A stretch of DNA of 64,000 nt from Melampsora larici-populina 98AG31 (taxonomy: Eukaryota > Basidiomycota > Pucciniomycetes > Pucciniales > Melampsoraceae): assembly GCF_000204055.1 (NCBI RefSeq), contig NW_006768809.1, positions 650,613-714,612 on the forward strand. The letters are read 5' to 3'. Below are positions 13,801 through 25,106 of this stretch, one piece after another (position 1 is the stretch's first letter; every line of letters begins with the position of its first letter). Both the position numbers and the translations under genes were made by a program. A model generated the notes under the pieces. The model ran no database searches, was not told the origin of the DNA, and was given only the letters and a program-made list of their open reading frames with translations.

Positions 13801-15884
13801 TTGTCATAGTATCATATAATGTTGTTCTTTCATATTCTAACCTCATAATACCCATAACTTTATTTTTACTAACCTAAAAACCATTTTCCAACCTTTATAC
13901 CTATAATTTTGAATTTTTCTTATGTTTTTCTTTCTTTCTTTTTGTAATAAATTTGTAAGTAAACTATAATGATCTTAATATATAATGTGAAATAAAATGA
14001 TGTAATGTTGACCTAATGACCAATACATAAGCCTACAAGAGCTTCAATTGATCAAAAACCTCCATTTCGAATTTTCTTTCCTGCTGAATCCTGCTAATAA
14101 ACTGGTAAACTGGTAATTGTGAATTTTTTAATTGATCCCATAAATTGATCACCACAACGGTCATCCATCTAACAGCAAGAAGGTAAATTAGAAGGATATA
14201 CTCACCATGAGTACCATAACTCACAGCACAATTGGGTGCAGGCCCAGCTCACATCTATGGCCGATGTGATGAACTGCAAGCTTGCTAGGTGAAACATTGG
14301 TGCAAGATGATGATCACCAAGGGATTTTTTTTTGGCATTCCATCCAAGTTCTTCAATCCTTCTTACTTGCTTAAATTAATGTCTTTCTCTTTGGATTCCA
14401 TCCTGCCCTTTGTGATCTTTGGGTTGGTCAAAAGTGAAGTCATGGTATGTCCACAATATTTTAATTTCTCATCATACTTATCAGCTGATGTTATTTGCCC
14501 CCTTTGAATTCAGCTCAAAAGAGGACTCAATCTGTGCTGATGGGGGGACTTAGACCAGTGACCACTCCATGGAATACCATTCAAGAAAGGACCTATGGTT
14601 TGTAACCCCTCATGATATCAATGGTCTAAGTCAGTTGGTAACCAATATTTTTTCCATGTTCAATGTCTGAAATGGACACTGAGAATGAAATAACAAAACA
14701 GTGACATGGTCTATATCTCAAAGTCAAAAATCAACCATCAAAATGATTGAATACTTGATTGCATTCAACCTGATGAAGAAATTATCCAGAGTATTAAAGC
14801 ACTGTTCACCTATCCCAGCCATGTGCAAATTGTTCTGGGTACCTCACAACAAGTGCATTATCATTGAGGGCTCCATCCACATCATGTAATACAATAAAGC
14901 TGTAGTGGGCCATCTCCACTGATCTTACATAGAGCAGGCAAGCTGTGTATGCTCATGTCTTGGGTGTTCATCAATTCTCCATCCACGAGATGAGTCACGT
15001 TCCCTTTGCCTTTCATCTTGATTGTTAGGCAAAAGATCGCTTTTCTAAGTCCAGGACTGTTGGGGTCTCATCATATATAACTGCTGGTGATCTTGTAATC
15101 TGAGCCCTCCAAAATCATACAGCATTTCCTGTGTTGTGTCTTCATGTCTGTGTCCAACTGAAATGGTTCCTCCACCTTCATGGCTTGCAATATCTGGAGG
15201 TTTTTCTCGCTTTGTCTGCTGCGCCAGAACTCTCTAACAAGCAATGCTTCGGAAAAAATACTAATCTCATCGCGCTCTGTCGCGCTTCCTTTTCTCGGTG
15301 GGCTCTCCAAGAGCGGAGAAACAAATTATGGTCAGCTCTGGTCGGCTTCGATTTCATGGCTATGTATCAGTAAATATCGATTGCCATGCATGATAGATTC
15401 ATCGACAAGTATAAGAAAGGTGCTTTCACGGCCATCCGTATACTATTACGTCTATCTCCTTCCCATCGTCACATCAGGAAGATTGGGTCAACGCGAACGG
15501 GTTAAAGCCATATGACCGTGTCCAGAATGGAATGGCGCACTGCAAAGCCACTTGGAGTTTGAAAGCTGATCAAGGCATATGATAACGCTTGAGGGTTGAG
15601 AGTCAGACTGGTGTGAGAGGCTTCTGAACTTCTTGACCGTGTTTTACAGTTTGTTGACGTGTGGAAGCTTTTCATGACAGTTTTGTTTGTGATCCGTCGA
15701 TGGCCATCATGATCGGTAATTTGTAATAAACCTGCGTCAACTTTCAGATTGACAAGAACACAGCCGATTGGCGATTGAGGGGGTTCGACAAACTCCTTTT
15801 GGTCTTGTGTTTTCCTATTTCCTATCCAACACACTCGTGTTATCATCTTGACCATCATCCTTATCCATTCGATATTAGTCAGTG
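10801..15884. other. Repeat-rich intergenic region, no intact gene
   Basis: No frame here gives a convincing protein. The segment around 12500-13060 has long-terminal-repeat-like features in minus orientation (a TATATA stretch at about 12977, AT-rich, flanked by TGTT/AACA-type ends), but I could not fix borders or a target duplication. A possible LINE RNase H scrap at 14701-14900 is listed separately. CG dinucleotides are rare through 11.5-15 kb, as in old methylated repeats. The promoter of the cyclopropane synthase should lie at about 15500-15884. Confidence 0.35.
14701..14900 (+). pseudogene. Possible LINE RNase H fragment
   Basis: The frame reads IPAMCKLFWVPHNK followed by IIIEGSI. This resembles the WVPAH-x-GI-x-GNE end of the RNase H domain in I/Tad1-type non-LTR retrotransposons. 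There are no catalytic residues and a stop follows at 14887. It is a short decayed scrap if real; the match is by eye only. Confidence 0.3.
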
Positions 15885-17753
15885 ATGGACGATTATTACT
15901 TCAAAACTCCGAATTACAACTCTCAATCATCCTTACTTGTCTTTTTCAACCGAGCTTTCGATGGTCTCAAGGAGTCTCTCGTCAATCGAGCACGTGGACC
16001 TGTGGTCTTACTTGGTATGAGGCGTTGATATTCAGCTTTGGTCTATTAAGGGCTCTGACCTCACGATCAAGATTGGGTTCCTTCGCTGTCCTTCTAGCCC
16101 GTACGACGATCATCGCGCTCATGGAGAAGATCTCAGTGGGAGAATTGAGGGTTTTGACCGAGCAAGGTATCTACACCTTTGGGAAAACCACGCCTGAAGA
16201 TGATCTACGTGCTGAGATAAGAGTGATCAATGATGCTTTCTGGGTCCGGATGTTCATGTTGAGTGACTTGGGTTTTGCTGAGGCCTACATGGTGGGAGAC
16301 ATTCAAGTTTCCAACCTAGATTCACTGTTCAAGGCGAGTTTTACTTTTTTCACTTGCTGCCGTACATCAGGACGCTTATGGTGTTTTCTCAATGCTTGTC
16401 TGCTTCTCTTTCAATCGATCGGACTTGAACATCCATACTTGCAGATGTTCATTGTCAATCGTTCGAATCTTTCTGAAATGTCGATGGCTACTTCATCGAT
16501 TTTTTCCGCCATCAACACTCTCATGAACTCCCGCTTTATCAATTCGCTGTCCAACTCGATCTCAAATATCTCAGCTCACTATGATATCTCCAATGAGATG
16601 TTTGAAGCCTTTCTTTCAAAAGATATGACGTACTCGTGCGGTTATTTTACTGAGCAACTTGGTGGACTTGTTGGTGATCTACAGCCCCACAGCTCAACAC
16701 TTACAAAGCATCCTGATCAGGAATCCCAAGACTCTCTTGAAGAAGCCCAGTATGCAAAGCTCGACTTAATCATTCGCAAAGCCAACATTGGTTCTACGGA
16801 TCATGTTCTCGAGATCGGCTCAGGATGGGGAAGTTTTGCAATTCGAGCAGTCCAGAAAACGGGATGTCAGGTTGACTCTATCACGCTATCTGTTGAGCAG
16901 CAAACTCATGCTGAGAGGCGTATCCGCGACCTCGGCCTTGAAAAATCTATTCGGATTCACTTGCTTGACTATCGCAATCTACCGCCTTCTTTCACGGGCA
17001 AATTTGATCGAGTGGTCTCCATCGAAATGATAGAGGCTGTCGGACTAGAGTACCTAGAAACCTATTTTGGCGTTGTTGAGCGTAGTTTGAAGCCAGGCCG
17101 TGGTATTGGTGTCTTCCAAGTCATCACGATCCCAGAGGCCCGGTTTGAACGATACCGCAAGTTCGTGTCCTCTGATTCTCATCAGCTTCTTTGACACAGG
17201 ATAATAACCTTGCCTCTTCAAATGCACCGGTCACAGAGAAGTGGATTTCATCCGTAAATGGATCTTTCCCGGTGGAATACTCCCTACTGTCACCTTTATG
17301 GCTGATGCAATTTCCAAAGGATCCGAAAAACGATTGATCATTGACTCGATCGAAAATATCGGCCCACGTATGTCTTCCTTTATTCATATCTACCTAGGAC
17401 AAGTCAATTGTTGCGTCACTCTGAACCGGCGACCTCTCTAGATTACGCACGCACACTACGCGAATGGCAACGTAGATTTGAAACCAACTTTGAAACTCTC
17501 ATCATGCCGAGCTTGATATCCAGCTACCCAGACCTCAAAGTTCATCCCGAGCAAATTGAAGTCTTTCGCCGCAAATGGCTCTGTAAGTTCCCTCTGAACC
17601 CTTGTCCTAAATTTTTATGCTGAGCCAATGTGTCTTGTGTTTTCTGCAAACCAATTAGATTATTTTTCATATTGTGCAGCTGGATTTGCTCTTAGGGTCT
17701 TAGGAGACCACATATTTACGCTGACTCGAGAAGGAAACCTCTCCTTGTCATGA
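15885..17753 (+). CDS. Cyclopropane-fatty-acyl-phospholipid synthase-like SAM methyltransferase
   Basis: This family transfers a methylene group from S-adenosylmethionine to the cis double bond of unsaturated phospholipid acyl chains; fungal members act at membranes. Exons are 15885-16014, 16098-16333, 16445-17160, 17237-17367, 17442-17582 and 17659-17753, with all phases closing at 482 residues. Family landmarks are YSCGYF at 185-190, the SAM loop VLEIGSGWGS at 243-252, an acidic IEMIEAVG active-site segment, FIRKWIFPGG, ENIGPHYARTLREWQRRF (assembled across an intron) and a GFALRVLGD C-terminus. Intron 2 (16334-16444) has a GC-AG boundary (donor GCGAGT) and is 111 nt without stops, so retention would simply insert 37 residues. 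Start ATG 15885 is chosen because exon 1 joins exon 2 in phase; the longer frame through 15848 lacks an ATG. Ergosterol C-24 methyltransferase is excluded by the CFA-type C-terminus. Confidence 0.9.
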
Positions 17754-19490
17754 GAAACTCATACTTCTGCTCCCATACAATGATCTTGTGACTGTATTCT
17801 TAACCATCTTAAAGCCAAAACATCCTCACCCTTGTTGTTTGAACCAAAATTGTCACGGAGAGACTATAATTTTGACTTTTCCAAAACTTTGAGTACTCTA
17901 CTCTGTCAACCTAGCCAAGATTGGGACACTGTCATTTCTCACTTGCATAGTTCAGTCATCACATTGTTTTGTAGACATTTTCTTGGTTGGCGCCACATTA
18001 ATATCATATTATCAGAATGCATGCATTTTCTAAGAATCAAAGACCATCTCTCAAAATCTATTCATGCAGACAGAAAAAACTAGCTCAGAGATAAGATCTT
18101 ATTTTCAAAAAGTTCAACACCCATGATGGTGCCCCTACTAAGATTTTTCATGGGGTTGAGTTGGTAGCCAGTGATTCATGTCTTGAGGTTCAGCTTTAGA
18201 TCCTGATACCAGAGTGCAGCATTATTGTTCATTTGACATCTTTTTGTTTGGCCTACTTCTGAATCACAACTCAATGATCTTTTGGGTGAAATGCCTCACA
18301 TCTCAAAGCTAAGAAGTATCAGCATCACAAATTTGTACGTCTTCATGGGTCATTTCTGTGGACATGATACTCTTATGCAGACATAGAGATCTTGCCAGCT
18401 CCTGCTCAACCTGGAGTTAGAATGTGAACCTAAGTAACTTCTAACTTAACTGAACCCCTCCTCACACCGTGGGTGTCCTTTGGAGCTTAGGTACGTAACA
18501 TTTGGGTGACAGGTTTGGATTACAAAATTGGTATGTTACACAGGTTTTCAGCATCAGTCTCTGTTATTGGTGTCTCTCTAGCTGATCCAACCAATGAGTC
18601 ACCTCATCATCATGGACAAAGATGATATCATGGTTCATGATGCTGTGGCCAACTGGTTGCATCATCAACACACCAGACCAACAAACAACCCCAATTATCA
18701 ACTCCAACTCACCAGACCAACAATCAACCCCATTGGATGGCCAATTGAGTCGGATTTTGTCATCCACACCTCTAATGTGGGTGTTCTCTACTTTCCCTCA
18801 TTATCTTTTTCCACTTTTTGTTCTTGTCCTGCTCACATCCATTCCCTTCAATGTCCATTTCTTTATTCTTTTTCTTTTTTTCACATACTTGCCAATATCA
18901 TGACCTAATATCACTTCCAATTTGAATCTAGCTATCCCAATTGTGACTCAAGCTTCTGGGTACAAGACTGATTAATCCCAAACCCAACCGTGTCAAACTT
19001 CTTGGATCACAACTGTAGTTCAATTGGAACATGGAATGATCCAACCATCCCAGGACAGTTGACGTGGTCTCTTCCATCCTCCTTCACAACCATCTTCTTC
19101 AATTGATATCAAACAAGCCCAATCCACTTCAACCAGATTCAAAAGTCTAAGCAGAACAAGCTCTCCAGTCAGAAGAGGACCGTTATACCCAAACCAAAAG
19201 ATTCAAAAAAACTGTGAGTTCTTCAAACCTCATTTATTATCTTATCTCAAATCCTTCTATTCTTTGTTATCATTTTCTTCTTTATAATTATGTTTTTTAT
19301 GAGATCCCCTTTATTGCAACCAGAACCCTGTTTTGACTGCTTCTTTGGTAACCTATGCATATGTAAAAGCCCACAATAATCAGGTGAGGCACACCCTTTG
19401 TTTCATCTGTTACATCAAAACATCAAACTTTTTCTCTTTTATTTGATCAATTTTTCCCTTTTATGTATAAACTCTTTCTAGGCTTATTCT
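17754..19490. other. Intergenic, leading into the hAT element
   Basis: 3' flank of the cyclopropane synthase, then repeat-like sequence. Short imperfect direct repeats containing ACCAGACCAACAA occur at about 18670-18730. Exon-like pieces from 19080 onward (with GTGAGT donors near 19210 and 19383) may be the 5' exons of the hAT transposase. No hAT terminal inverted repeat could be fixed. Confidence 0.35.
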
Positions 19491-20171
19491 GTATCAAGCC
19501 GCCCAGGCACTTCCATCAATAAACGCCAAGACTCTGACAATGACAATGTTTGGATCCATAAACAGCCCAAAAGAACTCAAGCCAACAGGGACCCAAAGGA
19601 GAAGGTGGAAGAGTATGATGATGCCTCTTTATACTATGATGAACCAGCACCTGGTGACGTTTATGTAAGATTTGAACAGGTTTCTTTCTTGATTTTTCAC
19701 TTTGTGGTTTTCTTTCTCATCTTCTTTCTAAAGATTCAGCTAACTGATGGTGCTTTGACTTTAGGATCCCAAATGCCCTTTGGACTTTACTTGTCTTTGG
19801 TGTGGAAAAGTATGCCAAGGACATGGAACCACTTGATTGAATCTCAAGATTCATTGCAATGGTTCCAATCAACCTGGAAGATCAAAGACTGGTTGCCCTT
19901 GTCATAAGAAAGCCATCACTTGTGTCTGCAGGCTTCCTCCAAGTGTTGCCATAGTCAACACAAAGAAAGCAGCAGACTTGCACAAAGTTTCAACAATGTA
20001 CCACTTTGTAACAGTCTTGCCAAAGTTTGATATGAAGATTTTTAACCATATCTTGACACTATGGCAGGTACGGCAAGCCTTGCCATGTGATCCAATTGAA
20101 TAACCTCTTCTTCAGACAGTGTTTTATTACGCTTGACCTGATGCCTGACTTTACCATTGTAAGTGGACAGC

Positions 20172-21126
20172 TGTCAGACTGAGTATTACTTGTGTAGTAA
20201 AGTACTTTGAATGAGACTTACTAAATGTAGGTTTTTAAGGATTATTCAGATAGTTATCCTAAAAACTGGGCTTTAGATTCTTAGTAAGTTGAAATAGATC
20301 TATAGCTGGTGACTACAGATTTCTGTGGTGCGGGATGATTACCACTGCCAGGTACTGAATGAGATGCTGGATCTCTCAGACATCTTCCAAAGTAATAGCT
20401 AAAGATAGCTATCTAAACTTCAGTGTTCGTTGATTATTGGTAAATCAAAAGGGTTTTACTCCGGATGAAAGTCTTTAGTTGGATTGGCTACGCCAAACAA
20501 GCTCTAACACTTTCTAAGTTGGAAGTTTAGGAAAATGAAAAGATAAGAGGTTCCACTTTTGAGAAAAGATGAAGTGTGATAGGAATTCTGTAGTTAAGGA
20601 TTTCTAGCCACGAGTATCAAAAATCAAAAGAGAAAAAAGTTTTAAAGTTCTTGTTGTAAAACAAAAAAGGTTTTATATAAAATGGTAAAGTGATAAAAGG
20701 ATGATTTTCTTTCTTTGGTGAGAATCATGGTTCTTTATATACTAACCTTGGTTAACATAGTATGATGTCATGAAAAAACCCTTATCTTCTGATATTGGTC
20801 TGGTCAGGGTTTTTTGTAGTTTTAGCAACCATGTAAGCCTTTTCTCGTTGTCTTTTGGCCTGGTCAGGGTCTTTCATTATTCAGACCCTGGCCTAGGTTA
20901 GTGCTACACACTTCTCTTGTTGTTTACTCTTCTCTTACCAAGGGTTAATTAGATTATACCCTTGGTTGTAGAGATGGTAACTTGAGGTATTGTTTTCATT
21001 CTTTTTACACTCTTGAAACTTGAGTGATAGAGTTGTAATATGTTTTTTTGTGTGTTAAGTTAATTATGTGTTTACTTACTTTGTCAATCTTGGAGGTTTT
21101 GCTCTGCAAAACCTCTCTGGTTGAAA
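20172..21126. mobile_element. 0.95-kb insertion in a hAT exon (solo-LTR-like or non-autonomous)
   Basis: The hAT reading frame stops at KWTA and resumes at TAIEAKQL across this block. ACAGC(T) is present on both sides (20167-20172 and 21127-21132), so it is a target-site duplication of 5-6 bp. The insert starts TGTCAGACTG but does not end in the usual CA (it ends GGTTGAAA). No coding capacity is seen. A solo LTR or a small non-autonomous retroelement fits best; the class is unproven. Confidence 0.55.
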
Positions 21127-23002
21127 ACAGCTATAGAGGCAAAACAACTCCACCTTAATGTAAGAGACGGTGTTTAAAGTGAGCTGGAAGTGAGTTTTGT
21201 TTTGTAGTTGTCTTTGATTGTTTTCAGCTATCTAATAATGTTTCCTCTTCTAATGATGTTCTCTCTCAATCTTTCATGTCTCAGTTAATTCCAGGAAACT
21301 TTACACTGACCCACAATGTTTGGACAGTAAAAGGTAATTTATGAGCTTACATTGGTGGTGTGGCTAGCTTTATCAATGAATATTGGAACTATGTATCTTG
21401 CCATCTCACCCTCAAATGAGTTGCTCATCACCATAAGGGTGCTTGTCTTGCAGGGCCGCTTTTTACTATACTGAAGAAACAAAATATTACATGCTAACTC
21501 ATACAACTGACTTGGCTTCTGCCAACGTCACATTGGCAGCTGAGATGCATCAACAACTGCAAGAACACAACAATTCTTCCTCTGAATACTCTTGGGATCC
21601 TGAGACCATGCACATCAAATGTATGTGTCACAAGATCAGTCTTATTGTCAATGCTGGAATAGCTGCCCTGGGTCTTCCAACCAATCAGACACACCACTCA
21701 GTTCTTGGTTTTTTCCCCTCACCAGATGACTTACCAACCATTCCTGAAGATGGTGATCAAGAAAAAGGAGAAGCGATTGAGCCAGCCATCCTTGTGGGGT
21801 CCTTGCCGTCTGACAAGGAATCTGATGTTGAACATGATGCAGATGAATTAAGCAATCTGAACCTGAGGACAACCACTGGGATATGGAGGCCATTAATCTC
21901 ATCCCTAAGTTTACCAGAACTAAGCTGAAAAGACTGAAAGTTTTGACTCAAGATGTGCATTTGTTTTTCCATTTCACTTAGATTCACACTGACCTTTGTT
22001 GATACTTTAGCTTGATTTTGTTGTGAATAAGATAACTCAATCATGTGCATGGCTCAAGGATATCAACACACATTGATTGGATCTGAGGAGGAGGCAACCA
22101 GATGGCAAAGGACCTGGACACTCTTTGATTTAGGTCACAGTATCCAATGGAACATTTGTCTTGAAAGATGGGAGCAAGCCGACGAAAATTGTGATGTAAG
22201 TCCACCTGCTGATTATGAATTTATTTCCTGGAGCCGATAACACTATTTGTCAAGAAGGTCAATGATGATATGCTTAAAGAAGACACTTCAAAGTCTTTCA
22301 TGAAAAATTCCAGAAGTTATAAGAAAACTTCAAAGAAACCCTCTGGGTATTTTCAGGAAATGCTCTTCTCCATTTTAGACTGGAGAGATGTAAGAGATTT
22401 ACTAGATGAGCTGTGAATAAGTTCCTTCCTTCCAAACAACCAAATCATGCACCTGAAGATCTACTAACACAAGTCCATTTCAAGACTCTGACTAAGCATA
22501 TGGAGGCCAACAAACCAACTGGCTGCATGGTCCTGGCTGAATACCATAACTACTGACTTCTTTGAGAGCTTGATCTGCTGCTCTTACACCTGACAATCAC
22601 ATGCAACCTTTTTTGCAAACTTGCATTGAACATACAAGGGTTTACTTTGAAGCAGCCCTTGGTTGTAACACCCTTATCATGGCCGCAGGTTGCCACCCTG
22701 CTCTTTACTTGCAAATCTTTGATCATGCCCTTGGACCCAATCATGCAATGACCACCCACACCACCAAACATCTTGAAGACATGTTTACCTAACACCAGTC
22801 CAAACTGGATCTTCCTTCTGATTCAAAGCACTGTCCTCAATCCAAAGCGCCAGAAACTAGTGTGCTCAATATATAACAACTTTATCAGACTGAAAAAACC
22901 TCTTCTGTAGCTAATGAGTTGGAGCTTCAATTGAAGGGTGAGGACCCATTGGTTTCACCTGGTGTGGAGAACAGTCCTAAGCCTGTTCTTCAATGGTAGA
23001 AG

Positions 23003-23019
23003 GTATGTATAGTTTCTTT
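23003..23019 (+). repeat. Split hAT intron and 5' target-site duplication (TCTTT) of the copia element
   Basis: 23003 begins a GTATGT intron donor following the codons for LQW-stop-K of the hAT transposase. TCTTT at 23015-23019 is repeated exactly at 35279-35283, directly after the right LTR. The matching intron acceptor CTTCAG ends at 35319, after which the transposase resumes with EHQHKYPVLA. The 5-bp duplication is standard for Ty1/copia integrases. Confidence 0.9.
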
Positions 23020-23371
23020 TGTTGGAATACACATATACTATGTCATGAGAATCTCTGTGTATTCCCGTATACAATCACTATTGATGTGCTTTCCCACCAT
23101 TCAATGCTTCCATTCTATCATTTCATCATCAATCAAACTCTTGTCATCTCTTGTTTAGTGCTTACATAACTCTTACATAAATGTTACATAAGACGCTTGT
23201 ATATAAACTACCTAGAGCCACAGTAGGAAAGGGTTTCTTCTCCTCACCCTTTCCATTTCTCACTTGTGCGCTCTAGGTATGTTTTCTCTTCTCATCAGTT
23301 CATGTTTAGTGTTATATGAAATTCATCTCACCCTTTCCATTTCTCACTTGTGCGCTCTAGGTATCGCAACA
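23020..23371 (+). repeat. 5' LTR of the copia element (352 bp)
   Basis: Starts TGTTGGAATAC and ends CGCAACA, with the 5-bp inverted ends TGTTG/CAACA. A TATATAA box lies at about 23203-23209. A 38-bp unit starting CTCACCCTTTCCATTTC occurs twice (23243-23280 and 23327-23364) in the presumed R/U5 part. It keeps an uninterrupted CGTATACAATC at 23067-23077, which is the empty site of the MITE found in the other LTR. Confidence 0.95.
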
Positions 23372-23384
23372 GGTTATGAGCCCA
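23372..23384 (+). other. Primer-binding site complementary to the initiator tRNA-Met anticodon arm
   Basis: GGTTATGAGCCCA begins right after the LTR. It is complementary to the conserved anticodon stem-loop of eukaryotic initiator tRNA-Met (GGGCTCATAACC), not to a tRNA 3' end. Drosophila copia is known to prime from such an internal, half-molecule initiator tRNA. The complementarity is visible; use of that primer here is inferred. Confidence 0.75.
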
Positions 23385-25106
23385 TCTCTACCAACTGCTA
23401 GAGTATCTTATTAAAATCTCTCGTAATCTTACCTCGTATCATCTTGCGCCACTTTATAAGGGTCCCTAGTTACTAAATAGTACTAGTGAATATCTTTCAT
23501 ACTCAAAGTTTGAATACCTTCTCCTATCTTCCTAATCATCACATTACATTTGTGAAATCTTAATCCTCTCTGAATCTGAATTCACACACATTGTTGACAT
23601 CTTCTCACCAATTCTCATCCTAGCTATCTCGGCCGCTGTTTCTCTTAACACTGGATTTCCCCGTTTTATACACCTACGTAGTTTACGGGAGAGATGCGGT
23701 ATCAGTCTTTCTCTGAGACTACCTGAGAGAAGCAGTGAGACATACAGGTATAGTTCAATCCCGGTCTGTGTGGCGCGTTTTTTTTTGCATGGCGCTTCCT
23801 TCTCTTTATAAGCCTTCCACCAACTACAGAACATCTAGACATCCATTGGTCAATTTCATTGGTCAAAAATAATACATACAAAAGACGATCGAGTTGATAA
23901 AATGCAAAATGAGATGTCTTGAAAAGCAGAAGTTGGAAGCATTTTAGGTTGGTTGAAAAGAAGTGATATCGAGTCCTTTTTGTGAAGATTATACATACAA
24001 AGAGACAGTTTGAAAAGATGGCGACTGAGTCGTTTTTGAAGAAATCAAGACAACGCAACAGATAGAAACCTCTTACATCAAAGTATCTCGCTCCGATGAC
24101 AATGCATTGTTTTTCTTGTATCGGTTTTGCTTGATACTTTCATTCAAAGTAGCTTGTTCCAATAACATTTTGTTGTTTTGTAAGTTGCTTCATTATCAAT
24201 ACTTTGATATGTAAGTGGTTGTAGCGATAGAACCCCCTTGACAATGTTTCAGGGGGATTGGAGTGAGTCTGAAGGTATAGATATAAGGTGCACATGGATG
24301 ACTCGACAAAGGTTCTTGATTCTTGATGAGGTTATCGAAGTGTTAACAGCTTCTTTGAAGTCTTAATGATGAATTTGTTCAAGTCTTCATACATATGTAC
24401 CAGTTGCCACCAGCCTGTACAGACAGTGTACAAAAAGCCACCATCCGGTTTACTTTTTTGTTTGTCTCAGGATAGTTTGGGCGGACTCTGCTTGATGGTG
24501 ACCCAAGCCGCAGTTCAAATGTAATTCAATTCAAAAGTGACTGAATATCAGCCACTGTTCAAACAGTATCAAAGCCAGCATTTTTTTTTTAGAAAAAAAT
24601 CGAAGAAAAAAAAACCGTGTGGCGTGACACTAAGGCCAGCATCTTTCTGGAACGTACCCGCCTACCAGCTCAAAAACACCTGTCTGACCAAACAAACAGG
24701 CTTTTCGAAAGCCTCTTTGTTTGGCTGGCTTGATCCCTGTCACAGGTATCCGTTGGCCCTTGACCTCCATCCTCTCCGGGTGTTAGATGCTAGGATGTGT
24801 CCGGGTGAGTTTGTTTGGCTCTCATGGTGCATTTATCCTGAACAAGATCCTCACCGGTCATATCCTGTTTGGCATCAATCAATTTTAGCCTCCATTGGAT
24901 TCAGGTATGGTACTCTGCACAGCACGCGTGGACACCTGTGTTTGGATTGGCAGCTTGCAGTTGAGTTTTCACTTTTTGGTCTGTTATGCCCATCTTGGCT
25001 GACAGATTCAATTGCTTATAAGGGTCTCTCTCCTCGGATTACGGCAGTTAGATTCCCCTGATAACAGTCAAATCCTCTCACTTGGATTTATTTTCAAACT
25101 CTTACA
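23385..25106. other. Copia leader and 5' flank of the Harbinger-linked gene
   Basis: Continues the copia untranslated leader and at some point passes into sequence belonging to the Harbinger insertion. I could not locate the junction: no TTA/TAA duplication with inverted ends is obvious between 23400 and 25000. A 174-codon open frame at 24537-25061 has no domain or codon pattern I can support. Confidence 0.3.

Noticed and set aside
15071..15515. Overlapping open frames on both strands before the cyclopropane synthase
   Set aside because: Translations show no motif and the frames shadow each other; no splice sites connect them.
24537..25061. 174-codon open frame just before the Harbinger partner gene
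   Set aside because: Tryptophan- and leucine-rich random-looking translation with no family features; the supported gene starts at 25107.
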